Counted from the stretch's first letter, positions 23,766 through 33,619 are shown. The stretch: 64,000 bases of DNA from UBA964 sp037444685 (GCA_037444685.1 JBBILX010000008.1:1-64000), one strand, 5' to 3'. A program made the numbers and translations. Notes: generated from the letters alone by a model not told the origin.

Positions 23766-25695
23766 TCAATGTCCGGCGACAGGATCGGCATCGTTCGGCA
23801 GCGGCGTGCCCATTCGGGCCATGATCGCACGGAAGCGCGGGTCGCCGTGCAGGTCACGGTGGTGGTGGTCGACACCCACCTGCGTCAGGAAGTCGTCACG
23901 GAATGCGAGGGCCCGCTCCAGCCATGCGAGCGCCAGCACGCGGTCACCGAGTCCGATCGCCACATCGGAGAAAGCGACCGGCGGCACGTACTGCACGGTG
24001 CTGAGTCTGCGCAGGTCGTCTAGGATGCGCCGGGCGTCGTCCTTGCGCCCCGCGCGTGCGTACGGGTAGCCGAGGGGCGCGCCGCCGAGGATCGGACCCA
24101 TTGCCGGCAGCGCCCGCTCGTAACGGGCGATGGCATCCTGCCAGCGACCCTCTGCGCTGTCGAGCAGGGCCAGCTGGAACTCCGCGAAAGCAAACGAGGG
24201 GTATTTTCGCAGCGTCGCCGCAAACCTCTCTCTGGCCCGGGGTAGGTCGCCCGCAAATCGCGCCGGTAGCCCTTGCGCGGTTTCGATGATCGGCGACAAC
24301 GGATCGAGCGAGAGGGCCTCCCGAAGATTGGACTGGCATTGCTCGAACAGCCGCCGGTAGCAGAACGACTCCGCGCGCCATTGGTAGGCTGTGGCGTTGT
24401 TCGGATCGAGCGAGATCGCGCGCAGGAAATGCTCATCGCCTGCCCGCCAATTCCACTCGAACTGCGATTTGACGACCCCTAGCACCGCGTGTGCGCGCGA
24501 TGATTCAGGATTGATCCTGAGGGCAGCCTCGGCCGCCTGCCGCGCCGTGGGATGCGCCTCATACGGCGCGGCTCCGGCATACAGGGGCATCAGCAGCCAG
24601 GCCTCGGCGAGGCCCTCGTAAGCCTCTGCGAAAAGGGGCTCCTCAGCAATGAGGTTGTCATAGAGGAGAATCGCCTCACGCAGCGATCCGCCGGTCCGCT
24701 GGTTCCAGTAGTGGCGCGCCCGCAGGTAGCGCGCATAGTTGTCCGGCTTGACTGAGACCGATGAAGCGGGCACGGACCGAAGCCGTGCCGACAGGTGTGT
24801 CGCGAGACGAGCCGCGACGTTGCCTGGCGAGGGGGCGAAGTCCTGCGATTCGACTCGCACGTCGTACGACCAGAGCACGGCGCCGTCGGCGGCATCGATC
24901 AGGCGGACCGCGACCACGGCGTGTTCGGCATCCTGGAGCAGGCGCCCTGTCAGCAGTGCCTGAACGCGCAAGGCACGCCCTACTGCGACCGGATCCTGCC
25001 CGTCGGCTGTCGTGCGCTGGACGGAGCCACGCGCGATCACACGCAAGCCTTCGATCCGCGAGACGGCCCGCAGCAGCTCGTCGTCGAGGCCCTCGACCAG
25101 CTGCGGGTCCACAGCCGATACCTCCAGCGGCAGGACCGCCAGCCGACGGATCTGTGGTAACGACTCGGGTTGGATGGTTCGATCCGCGAGCAGCCACACA
25201 CCCGACGCGAGTACGGCCATCGCGGCAGCGGCCAGCCAGCGCGCGCGAGGCCGTCGTCGCACGGGCGGGAGGCGCAGGTGATCCGGCCTCTGCGACAGTC
25301 GCGTCTGTCGCCACGCCTTTCGTCGTTGCAGGTTCGAAGTCTGCCGCCACCTCACCGATGAACCGGTACCCTACGTTCCACCGGGTCTCGAGGTAGGACG
25401 GTGGGTCGTCACGATCGTCGGGCGCCTTGCGAATCGAACTCACGCAACGGGTCAGGGCTTCCTCGTAGACGTCGCCTCCGGACCAGAACTGCTCCAGCAG
25501 CTCGCTTCGGCTGACCAAGCGATGTCGCTCGGCGGTCAGGTAGTCCAGTACGTCGAACGGTCGATTCGCGAGGTGCACGCGCTGCCCGCTGCGGGATAGC
25601 TCCCGAGTAGTCCGATCGAGCACGAACGGCCCGAATCGCCAGCTCACCGGGCGGGGCGCCGTGCCATTCCGTGAATGTTCAGGAATCGTTCGCAC
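23766..25695 (-). pseudogene. CadC-like winged-helix/TPR regulator with a frameshift
   Basis: Two overlapping frames together give a complete CadC/ToxR-type regulator. The first (from 25695) encodes an OmpR-type winged helix (about residues 15-115: FGPFVLDRTTRELSRSGQ to RWNVGYRFIGE) and reaches SPAPPAR. The second, one base out of phase, carries on with RPRARWLAAAAMAVLASG (the transmembrane helix) and a periplasmic part with an IRRLAVLPLEV adenylate-cyclase-associated-like segment and several TPR repeats to 23766. The shift falls at about 25250-25290 in GC-rich sequence. If real, no membrane-linked regulator is made. A sequencing error is the main alternative, since both halves are otherwise well preserved. 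Confidence 0.8.
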
Positions 25696-25818
25696 TTCGT
25701 TCAGGTTTCACGAGTGCCCCGCGGCCGATTCTTGGCCGTCGCCTGCGGTTCTGCACTAAGCTACACCTGCCCCAAGGCGCGACGCAGCCTGGCCAGTCAG
25801 ACATTGGGAGGACCCCAC

Positions 25819-26520
25819 ATGCATCGATTCGACTCTCCGGTCCGCAAGGCGGGCGTTTTCAGGACCCTCGGCCTGTGCTTGGCCACTGCGGCATGCTCGC
25901 AGGAGCCCCCGGCGGTGCCCCCAACCGGTGGCGCCACAGCGACTCGCGCCGCCGCCGCCACCAGTCCGGCAACCCTAGCCGCGGTGTCTTCCGGAACTAC
26001 CCCCGGGGCCGTGCAACGTCACGTCGTGATCAACGGGAAAAAGGTGACGGCCGCACAGCTGGCAGCGCTCGAAGCGCAGTACCGGCTTCAGATCGCCGAT
26101 GGCCGGTACTGGTACGACCGGATAAGCGGCGCCGCAGGCCCCGCTGGCGGACCGACGCTCGCGTTCATCATGCCCGGCCTCGATCTCGGTGGGCCGCTGG
26201 CACCCGATGCCTCTGCCGGCAATACCGGTGTCTTCCTCAACGGCCGTGAGCTGCCGCAGTACGACCTGATTGTGTTGACGCGACTGGTCGGATTCGTTCA
26301 GCCGGGTCGCTACTTCCTCGACGCGATGGGCAACGCGGGGTTTGAAGGCGGCCCGCCAATGGTGAACCTCGTCGCGGCAAGCCGCCAGTTCCAGTCGCAG
26401 GGCGGGGGCGACGGCTGGTACTCGCAGACGATCCAGGCCGGCGGTAACGAATCCGGTGGTGCTGGCTACGTAATGGGCAAGGACGCGTCCGGCAATACCT
26501 GGGGCGCGAGCTACGAGTAG
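25819..26520 (+). CDS. Hypothetical lipoprotein with conserved repeat-like core
   Basis: A 233-residue protein with a lipoprotein signal (LATAAC) and an Ala/Thr/Pro linker, then a core HVVINGKKVTAAQLAALEAQ, GRYWYDRISGAAGPAGG, FIMPGLDLGGPLAPDASAG, GVFLNGRELPQYD and PGRYFLDAMGNAGFEGGPP. The pattern NG-L---D, G-YWYD--G, then NGRE, G-YFLD--GN-G--GGPP looks like a duplicated unit. I know similar exported proteins from cyanobacteria and proteobacteria without a named function. GGGAGG sits 8 bases before the ATG at 25819. The large surface protein follows 26 bases downstream. Confidence 0.75.
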   Translation: MHRFDSPVRKAGVFRTLGLCLATAACSQEPPAVPPTGGATATRAAAATSPATLAAVSSGTTPGAVQRHVVINGKKVTAAQLAALEAQYRLQIADGRYWYDRISGAAGPAGGPTLAFIMPGLDLGGPLAPDASAGNTGVFLNGRELPQYDLIVLTRLVGFVQPGRYFLDAMGNAGFEGGPPMVNLVAASRQFQSQGGGDGWYSQTIQAGGNESGGAGYVMGKDASGNTWGASYE

Positions 26521-26546
26521 GAGCACACCACTCCGAGGCCGCAGCG

Positions 26547-29423
26547 ATGAACAAGAACCTGCGGGGGCGACGCCTAGCCGGCGGAACCCTTGGCTCGCTC
26601 GCACTACTGGCCACGATCGGTGTCGAGGCACAGACGCCCCCTGCGTACACGATCGAGGACCTCGGCCTGCTCGCCGGTCACGACAGCAGCAACGCACTCG
26701 CCATCAACAACAGAGGTCAGGTGCTCGGATACTCCATGCCGGACGCGGGCAGCATCGTGCCGCGGGGCGTCGTATGGGATGCGGGTTCGACAACGCCCAT
26801 CGATTTCGCGTCCCGCGTCGGTCAGCAGGTCGGCACGACCGAGGCCGGCGGCATCAATGACGCCGGTCACCTGACGATCGTCGCGGGCTTTACCAGCGCG
26901 GACTCGTCCCTCGGATCGACAGCGCACTACTGGAACGGGACCACACTGACCAACATCGGCAAGATCGGGGCGACCGCACCACAGAGCGGGGGTGCGAGCG
27001 TCGGGCATTCCGTCAACAATGCCGATGAGGTGGTTGGGCGTTCGGCGGTGCCGATGGTTCCGGCGTCCGCGGGTGCAACCAACAAACCGTTCCACTGGCG
27101 GGCTGGCGTCCTGCGGCAACTCGCGTTGCCGGCCGGGTGCGTCGGGGGAATTGCGTTCGACGTCAACGACAATGGCCAGATTGCCGGCACCGTGTTCGGC
27201 AACGGCAGCTGCAACGCAGGCCTCGCCGCCGTCTGGCCCTCTGCGACCGCCGCCCCGTTGACCATCAACGACGTACTGGCGAGCGTCGGCATCAGCGCCG
27301 ACGTTCGGGTGGCGTACGGCATCAACGACAGCGGCGCCGTACGGGCCCAGGCGCGCATCAACGACAGGACACGCTGCGTCCTGTTCACGCCACCGCCTGG
27401 CGCGGCCATGGTCGACCTTGGCTACGTCGGTGCAAGTGAACCGGATACGTGCCTGCCGGGCTCGGTCAACAATCGAGGCGAGGCGGCTCTCACCCAGTAC
27501 CACGTCAACAACCCCAAGGCGCTGCTCTGCTCGAACGGGGTGCTGTACGACCTCGAGTCGCTGCTCGACTCGGGGTCACAGAACCGCTGGCAACTGCTAT
27601 CCGCGAAAGCGATAAACGACGCAGGCACGGTGGTGGGCCAAGGACGCATCAACGGCCAGTTGCATGCCTACCGTGCCACGCGCGTCACGTCGCCAGGCGG
27701 CAGCATTACCGTCGAAGATTCGATCGCGCCGTACGACGACCATTGTCTGCCATTCGGCATCGTCACGATCGGTGTCGGGACGATAGGAACGGTGACGGTC
27801 CACAATGGCAGCGACACACCTGCCGGCATCGACATCACCGTCATGCCGGCAGCGCCGTTCGGCATCGCCGACCCGCAGGACTGCCGGGTGACGCGGGCGC
27901 CCGGAACTTCGTGCACCATCACCGTGACCTTCGATCCGACATCGACCGCGGCGGTGACTGGGTCGTTCACATTGAGCCTGGCCGGAGTACCGCAGGTCGT
28001 GGACCTGGAGGGCACCGGACGGCGACCCGTCCTGACGATTACGGATTCGATCGCACCCGCCGACGATCGGATCGTCGCCTTCGGGGGTACGGTGCCCGTC
28101 GGATCCAGGGGCACGGCGACCGTCACGGCACGCAATAGCGACAACACCGCGGCCACCGTGGCACTCACGCGGAACCTGCCGCCGGATGTGCCGTTCCGGA
28201 TGCAGGATCCGGCGGCATGCAACGTCATCCTGGCGCCCGATCAGGCGTGCAGTCTGGTAGTGATCTTCGAGCCAGTCGCGGCTGGTGACTACAGCGCGAC
28301 CTTCGCGATCGGCACGGACGCGAGCAGTGAACAGACCGTGACCGTCCGCGGCTCCCCTGGGCTGCCCAACGCCGACCTGAATCTCACGCAGGTCGTCGAT
28401 CGCGCGATCCTGCGGCCCGGCGTGGCAGGGTCTGATGTGGCGAGGATCACGCTCACCGTGCGCAACAACGGCCCCGACGGTGGCGTAGTGACCGTCAGCG
28501 ACGTGCTGCCGTCGGGGCTCGTGCTGCTTGGCAGCCTGGCGAGCAATGGTGTCTACGACGGGTCCATCGGCAATTGGGTGGTCGGCGCTTTGGCGGGCGG
28601 TGAAACCGCGACACTGGCCTTGGACGTTCAGGCAACCGCCGCTGCGGCAGGATGCCTCGCGAATACGGCGTCGGCGAGCGTTGCCAGTCCAGCTGTCGAT
28701 CCGCGGAACGAGAACAACAGCGCCACGCTCCACCTTGCGGCACCGAGTTGCGCCGATCTGGAGATCGTTGCCAGTTCAATCGGTGATCAGCTTTCCGTCG
28801 ATGGGACGAGCTCGTGGACCCACACGGTGACGATTCGCAACAACGGCCCGTCGACCGCGACCCAAGTGGCTGTTACCGCGCCGACCTATCGGTTCTCGAA
28901 CGGCAGGGATGCCTCGAACCGCGTCCGGATGGACATCGGCGACCTCGCCCCAGGGGCAACCGCGCAGGCGGTCCTGTACGGAAGCCGGTTCTGGAACATC
29001 GTCCGATCCGACGTGAATGTGGAATGGACCGCTGTCGTCACCGCAGCGGAGCCGGATTGGGCGTCGGACAACGATCAGAAGAGTGGCGGGTTCGTTATCG
29101 CCGGCCTTGACGAGCCCACCAACTGGTGCTTCATCGCGACGGCCGCTTACGGCTCCCACCTGGAGCCCGAAGTCTTGGTGCTGCGCGGATTCCGGGACCG
29201 GGTCCTGCAGCGCAGCAGCTGGGGCCGTGCGTTCATCGCCTGGTACTACCGCGTTTCGCCGCCGGTCGCCGACTGGATACGACACCGCGAGTGGGCCCGA
29301 GCCGCAACCCGTGCGGCATTGACGCCCGTGATTATGGGGGTCAAGTACCCTGGGCCGAGCGGGATGTTGCTTGCATTGCTGTGCCTGGGGTTGCTGCGCT
29401 GGCGACGCGCATCCCTAGCCTGA
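26547..29423 (+). CDS. Large surface protein: HAF repeats, choice-of-anchor D, DUF11, CFI-box C-terminus
   Basis: A 958-residue secreted protein. After a signal peptide (ending VEAQ) residues about 30-385 hold at least six HAF-type repeats (AINNRGQVLGYS, GINDAGHLTI, SVNNADEVVGRS, DVNDNGQIAGTV, GINDSGAVRAQ, AINDAGTVVGQG). Residues 385-605 contain two choice-of-anchor-D/ASH-like beta domains (SIAPYDDHCLPFG, VTFDPTSTAAVTGSF; SIAPADDRIVAFGG). Residues 610-830 contain two DUF11-like domains (TVRNNGPDGG; TIRNNGPSTA). The end has CFIATAAYGSHLEPEV (from about 861) and a last hydrophobic helix followed by RWRR, a sorting/anchor-type tail. Probably a surface-exposed structural or adhesive protein. Confidence 0.82.
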   Translation: MNKNLRGRRLAGGTLGSLALLATIGVEAQTPPAYTIEDLGLLAGHDSSNALAINNRGQVLGYSMPDAGSIVPRGVVWDAGSTTPIDFASRVGQQVGTTEAGGINDAGHLTIVAGFTSADSSLGSTAHYWNGTTLTNIGKIGATAPQSGGASVGHSVNNADEVVGRSAVPMVPASAGATNKPFHWRAGVLRQLALPAGCVGGIAFDVNDNGQIAGTVFGNGSCNAGLAAVWPSATAAPLTINDVLASVGISADVRVAYGINDSGAVRAQARINDRTRCVLFTPPPGAAMVDLGYVGASEPDTCLPGSVNNRGEAALTQYHVNNPKALLCSNGVLYDLESLLDSGSQNRWQLLSAKAINDAGTVVGQGRINGQLHAYRATRVTSPGGSITVEDSIAPYDDHCLPFGIVTIGVGTIGTVTVHNGSDTPAGIDITVMPAAPFGIADPQDCRVTRAPGTSCTITVTFDPTSTAAVTGSFTLSLAGVPQVVDLEGTGRRPVLTITDSIAPADDRIVAFGGTVPVGSRGTATVTARNSDNTAATVALTRNLPPDVPFRMQDPAACNVILAPDQACSLVVIFEPVAAGDYSATFAIGTDASSEQTVTVRGSPGLPNADLNLTQVVDRAILRPGVAGSDVARITLTVRNNGPDGGVVTVSDVLPSGLVLLGSLASNGVYDGSIGNWVVGALAGGETATLALDVQATAAAAGCLANTASASVASPAVDPRNENNSATLHLAAPSCADLEIVASSIGDQLSVDGTSSWTHTVTIRNNGPSTATQVAVTAPTYRFSNGRDASNRVRMDIGDLAPGATAQAVLYGSRFWNIVRSDVNVEWTAVVTAAEPDWASDNDQKSGGFVIAGLDEPTNWCFIATAAYGSHLEPEVLVLRGFRDRVLQRSSWGRAFIAWYYRVSPPVADWIRHREWARAATRAALTPVIMGVKYPGPSGMLLALLCLGLLRWRRASLA

Positions 29424-29555
29424 TGAGCCAAGCCCAGGCGACGCACCCGGATCCTCACCGCCGGAACTCGTTACTCCCGCCTCTCGTGATTGAGTGCAGC
29501 GTCGCTCCTCGGCGCGGGTGGCGCGGGTATGGTTCGAGGGCGGAACTTTACCTCT

Positions 29556-31736
29556 TTATTCGAGCCGGAAGTTCACGCGCAGCATCCACTCGCGCGGCCG
29601 CAGCAAAGTCAGCGCCGGCTGCGGCACCGTGACGATGCCGGAGACCCAATTCGCCTCGTCCGAGAGATTCGTCCCAGTCAGCCGCGCTTCCCATCGGCCG
29701 TCCCGCGTGCCGACGCCGACGAAGGCGTCGTAGCGCGTGTAGCTCTTGATTAACAGCGAGTTCGTGACCTCGATCCAGAAATCGTCGGTGTAGCGGCCGC
29801 TGGCGCCGAGTTTGAACGCGAGCGCCTCGCCTATCGGCAGTTCATAGTCGAAACCGAACTGCGCCGTCGCGCTCGGCACGAGCGGGAGGTCGGTCGCTCC
29901 GGCTGCCGCCGCCTGCGACGTAGGATTGAGCCGATCGTACTCGTTGTCTTGGAATCCGAGATTGGCGAACAGCGTCAGCCCATCGGTGGGTCGGGCCGTG
30001 ATCTCGGCTTCGAGGCCGCGCACGGTCGCGTCGCCGACATTCTGCTGCGCGAACGAGCCCGCGCCCACCGTGGCGGTCTGTTGCAGGTCCGATATGTCGT
30101 TGATGAACACCGTCAGATTGGTCCGCAGGCGGCGATCGAACCATTCGGCCTTGATGCCCGCCTCGTAGGTCCACACCTCCTGGGGCTCGTAGACCGATCG
30201 CAGCACGAGCGGATTGAGGACGGACAGGCCGTTGTAGCCACCCGCTTTGAAGCCCTTCGACGCTCCGGCATAGCCAAAAATGGACTCCGAGAACCTGTAG
30301 TCGAGGACGGCCTTGGGCGTGAACGAGCTGAAGTCACGGTCGAGACTGACGTCGGTGCGCGGCACCGGCACGCCGAAGCCGCTCTGAATACTCGCGTCGA
30401 ATGCCTTGTCGTCCCGGCTGTAGCGCGCGCCCAGCGTACCGCTGAGCTTCCCCGTGAATTGCAAAGTCGCCTGGCCGAACACGGCCCAGCTCTCCGTATC
30501 GATCGACAGTAAGGTCGGCGCGAGATTACGCAGGCCGAATAGTGGAATGTCATCTGTCAGCGACTGATCTCCTGTCTCATTGAAGTAGTAGAGCCCAGCG
30601 ATCCAGTCGAGCCGGCCTTCGAGCGAGCTGCCCAGCAGTTGCAACTCCTGCGTCCATTGCTTCGCCGAGGCCACGGACAATCGATCGAACGAGGGCAGAT
30701 AGACGCCCGGCGAGGGGTTCTGGCCCGCAGCGATGTCCCAGCGGAAGACGTCGTCGAGATCGACATACCCCGTGATCGAGCGGAGCGTCGCAGCACCAAA
30801 CTCGTAACCGACGTTCAACGTGACGGTGCGCGTCTCGGTCTCGCCGAGCGACGGTTGCGGATACTCGGCGATGTAAGGATCGGTGCCATACCGCGGCCTC
30901 ACTTCATCGGTCGTGCGGGCCGTCGCACGACCGGTCGGCGCACCGGGTGGCTCGAAGCGGACGGCGCCCGGAATATAACCGTCGTTGTCATCGTCCCCGT
31001 ACGAGAGCGACAGCACCGCGTCCCATGGTCCATCCCGGTAGGCGAGCTTGCCGCGCACAGCCACGTTCCGCTCGGCGCCTAGCTCCCTATTCTGCGCCCG
31101 ATTGAACATCCACCCATCGCGCTGATCGCGGTACAGAACCGCCAGCGATGCACCAATCGAGTCCGTGAGGGCTCGACCAAGAGAAAACGAACCGGTTGTC
31201 TCATTGTACGATCCGGTGCCGATCGACGCGTTCAGCCACTCGTTGTCGATCGATGGCGTCCGCGTGACGATCTTGATCGCACCCGAGAACGTGTTACGCC
31301 CGTAGAGAGTACCCTGTGGGCCGCGGAGTACCTCGATGCGTTCGACGTCGCTGAGTTGGAAATTTGCACCCTGCAGACGCCCGCGGTAGACATCGTCGAC
31401 ATACAGGCCGACGATAGGCTCGGAGACGATCAGACCTCCGGTCTGCTCGCTGCCGCCGCGCAGGCCGATCTGGAACGTCGAGGGATTGGCCGTCAACGGA
31501 AGGAGTTGCAGATTCGGCACTGCTTTGGCGATGTCCTGCGTGTTGCCGATCGCCTGCTTCTCGAGCTGAGCCGCCGAGATCGCCGTCACGGTCACGGGTG
31601 TCTCCTGCAGGTTCTGTTCGCGGCGCTGCGCGGTCACGACGATTTCCTCTAAGCCGCTCATGTCCTGAGCGACTACCGGAGCATCGGGCCAGACAGCCGC
31701 GATGAGCGCCACTGCACAGAAGGTCGATCGGGACAT
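29556..31736 (-). CDS. TonB-dependent receptor
   Basis: A 726-residue receptor: signal peptide ending VVAQ, LEEIVVTAQRREQNLQETP, plug with VTAISAAQLEKQAIG, GLYVDDVYRGRLQG and RIEVLRGPQGTLYGRNT, and a barrel ending REWMLRVNFRLE. It belongs to the same broad subgroup as the receptor at 8584. The ATG at 31736 has a perfect AGGAGG 8 bases upstream, so it is chosen over 31760. Ligand unknown; no enzyme genes flank it to hint at one. Confidence 0.9.
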   Translation of the reverse strand: MSRSTFCAVALIAAVWPDAPVVAQDMSGLEEIVVTAQRREQNLQETPVTVTAISAAQLEKQAIGNTQDIAKAVPNLQLLPLTANPSTFQIGLRGGSEQTGGLIVSEPIVGLYVDDVYRGRLQGANFQLSDVERIEVLRGPQGTLYGRNTFSGAIKIVTRTPSIDNEWLNASIGTGSYNETTGSFSLGRALTDSIGASLAVLYRDQRDGWMFNRAQNRELGAERNVAVRGKLAYRDGPWDAVLSLSYGDDDNDGYIPGAVRFEPPGAPTGRATARTTDEVRPRYGTDPYIAEYPQPSLGETETRTVTLNVGYEFGAATLRSITGYVDLDDVFRWDIAAGQNPSPGVYLPSFDRLSVASAKQWTQELQLLGSSLEGRLDWIAGLYYFNETGDQSLTDDIPLFGLRNLAPTLLSIDTESWAVFGQATLQFTGKLSGTLGARYSRDDKAFDASIQSGFGVPVPRTDVSLDRDFSSFTPKAVLDYRFSESIFGYAGASKGFKAGGYNGLSVLNPLVLRSVYEPQEVWTYEAGIKAEWFDRRLRTNLTVFINDISDLQQTATVGAGSFAQQNVGDATVRGLEAEITARPTDGLTLFANLGFQDNEYDRLNPTSQAAAAGATDLPLVPSATAQFGFDYELPIGEALAFKLGASGRYTDDFWIEVTNSLLIKSYTRYDAFVGVGTRDGRWEARLTGTNLSDEANWVSGIVTVPQPALTLLRPREWMLRVNFRLE

Positions 31737-32010
31737 CGCTCCATCCTCCTGGTTGGTCATGAGCCACAGCGCTCGTGGACTTTGCGCCTAGAGCAAAATC
31801 TGTCAATGAACTCGCGCGTCGCCCTCCATGCGCTGCGTGCATGACCAGGGCGACATGACCGTCGGTCCGCGCACGCAACGGGCCATGATCGTCCGATGCG
31901 CTCCGCGATATCGGCCTGGCATCTACTCGGCCTGCTGCTCGCGTTGCCGCTGCTGCGCGGCGCGGCGCGGCGTTGCGGCACGCGGCTCGGCTGACCGACC
32001 CGTCTCGAGC

Positions 32011-32097
32011 GGCGCTTCCACACGCCTGTAACGCCCCCTGAGGACCCCGGACGGCCCCGCGGCGCTTGTGGGCGCTTCCACACGCCTGTAACGCCCC
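32011..32097. repeat. Two identical 27-bp direct repeats, 60 bp apart
   Basis: The same 27 bases (GGCGCTTCCACACGCC then TGTAACGCCCC) occur at 32011-32037 and 32071-32097, exactly 60 bp from start to start, ending 18 bases before the acyltransferase ATG. Each copy has short inverted ends (GGCG/CGCC). The rest of the 31737-32115 interval holds no supported gene. Tandem operators, a duplicated leader or a repetitive extragenic element are possible. Confidence 0.8.
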
Positions 32098-32115
32098 TCT
32101 GCGAGCCTGTGGCGG

Positions 32116-32874
32116 ATGGACTCACTGCCGCTCGACAGACCGCCGGCGCTGCGCGAGGTGCTGCGCGCGCCGCTGCCTCACCTCGCGCACGACCGCGCGA
32201 CCCGCTGGCTGCTACGCGGCGTCGTTGCCGCACTGCGCCCACTCGTGCTCGAACTGCGCGGCGCCGAACATGCGGCCGTCGCGCGCGATCCCTTCATCCT
32301 GGTTGCGAATCACAGCAATCGCCTCGAGGCGATGGTGCTACCAACGCTGCTGTTCCTGCTGCGCGGTGGTCGCTTCATCCACTTCATCGCCGACTGGAAC
32401 TTTCTGCTGATCCCCGGCATCGGCCAGCTCATGCGCCGCGGACAGATCCTCGCAAGTACGCGCAAGGATGCGCGGCCCCGGGTCCTCAACCGCTTCCGCG
32501 CGCGTCACGCTCACCCGCTGCCGCCCCTCGAACGGGCGCGTGCGAAGCTCGCGGCCGGCGCTTCGATCGGCGTGTTCCCCGAGGGCACGGTCAATCGCGA
32601 TCCCGCGCGCCTGCAGCGCGGTCGCCACGGAGCCGCCCGCCTCTCTCTAGAGACGGGGGTGCCCGTCCTGCCATGCGGAATCCGCTTCCCGAAGCTGGCG
32701 CCCGGTGCGCCGATCGGCGACTTCGCGCGGCTCAGCATCGAAATCGGCCCGCCCTTGCCGGCGCTGCCGCTCGCCACGCCGCGCTCGCCGACGCTCGCGG
32801 AAGTCCGGCTGCGCCACGCGGCCGTCATGCGCTCGCTCGCCCGCCTCTCCGGCAAGACCTGGCTCTACGACTAG
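32116..32874 (+). CDS. PlsC-like glycerolipid acyltransferase
   Basis: A 252-residue 1-acyl-glycerol-3-phosphate acyltransferase-family protein. The catalytic His block reads VANHSNRLEAM, an H-x4-E form in place of the usual H-x4-D, and the phosphate-binding block reads GVFPEGTVNRD. A third block, VPVLPCGIRF, is normal. There is one hydrophobic segment near residues 72-85. It may acylate lysophosphatidate or an N-acyl amino acid. The FeeM-like acyltransferase begins 13 bases after its stop with its own AGGAG, so the two form an operon, resembling the OlsA/OlsB division of labour for amino-acid lipids. Confidence 0.88.
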   Translation: MDSLPLDRPPALREVLRAPLPHLAHDRATRWLLRGVVAALRPLVLELRGAEHAAVARDPFILVANHSNRLEAMVLPTLLFLLRGGRFIHFIADWNFLLIPGIGQLMRRGQILASTRKDARPRVLNRFRARHAHPLPPLERARAKLAAGASIGVFPEGTVNRDPARLQRGRHGAARLSLETGVPVLPCGIRFPKLAPGAPIGDFARLSIEIGPPLPALPLATPRSPTLAEVRLRHAAVMRSLARLSGKTWLYD

Positions 32875-32887
32875 AGGAGTGACGACG

Positions 32888-33619
32888 ATGAGATCGAAGA
32901 CGGCGATCCGCACCGTGCGAGTCGACTGCGAGGCGCTGCGCGAGTGCGCGCTCGAGGTGCTCGGCGCGACCTACCGGGACGAGAAGCGCTGGGTGCGCGA
33001 CGCAGCCGCGCAAATGCCATTGTCGGATCTGTGGCGCGAGGACCTCGCGTGGTTCCTGGTCTTCGCGGATGGCGCACCGGCCGGGGTGATACGCGTGCTG
33101 TACTCGCCCCCTCTCGATCAATACCGCAAGTACCGGCTGCGTTGCCTGCACGAGGGCATCGACGTCGACGCCCTGCTCGCGCGCTGTGCGATCGCCGAGA
33201 TCGGCCGGTTCGCGGTCGTGCCGCAGGCGCGGCGCCAGGTCTCGGTGGTGCTCGCGCTGCTGCGCGAGGCCATCGCCGATACCGTGCGTCGCGGCTTCAC
33301 GCATTACCTCACCGACGTATTCGAGGGCGAGCCACACAGCCCGTACGCCTTCCACACCCGCGTGCTCGGGTTCGTGCCGGTCGCCATCCATGACACCGGC
33401 GAGCTGCATTGCGATCGCCGGCGCATCACGATGCTGCTCGACCTGCGCGAGTGCTACACCCGACTGCGCTCAGGTAATGGTTACTTCTACCGGCTGATCA
33501 CCGAGGGCTGGGAGGACGGCTTGCACGCGAGCCTCGCCCGCGGTGCCGGCAGGCCAGTGAACGAGCCGGCCGGGAGCGCCGGTAACACCGGTATCGCGGC
33601 CGTCGGCACCGCCGCCTGA
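32888..33619 (+). CDS. FeeM/acyl-homoserine-lactone-synthase-like N-acyltransferase (GNAT fold)
   Basis: A 243-residue GNAT-fold protein. Central features are WFLVFADGAPAGVIRVLYSPP, AEIGRFAVVPQARRQ, LLREAIADTVRRGFTHYLTDV and FHTRVLGFVPVAIHDTGELHC, the layout of N-acyl amino acid synthases and autoinducer-synthase relatives that take an acyl chain from acyl-ACP. The Gly/Ala-rich C-terminal 30 residues look disordered. Following the PlsC-like gene directly, it may make an N-acyl amino acid that the partner then O-acylates. This role is inferred; the amino acid substrate cannot be read. Confidence 0.72.
   Translation: MRSKTAIRTVRVDCEALRECALEVLGATYRDEKRWVRDAAAQMPLSDLWREDLAWFLVFADGAPAGVIRVLYSPPLDQYRKYRLRCLHEGIDVDALLARCAIAEIGRFAVVPQARRQVSVVLALLREAIADTVRRGFTHYLTDVFEGEPHSPYAFHTRVLGFVPVAIHDTGELHCDRRRITMLLDLRECYTRLRSGNGYFYRLITEGWEDGLHASLARGAGRPVNEPAGSAGNTGIAAVGTAA

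Noticed and set aside
23346..23766. tRNA-linked genomic island with attachment sites
   Set aside because: No integrase and no repeated tRNA 3' end were found; the accessory look of 23.7-31.7 kb alone is not enough.
25250..25290. Programmed frameshift in the CadC-like gene
   Set aside because: No slippery heptamer followed by a stem-loop or pseudoknot is apparent, and the family is normally encoded in one frame.
32011..32097. CRISPR array
   Set aside because: Only two repeats, a single spacer and no cas genes in the window.
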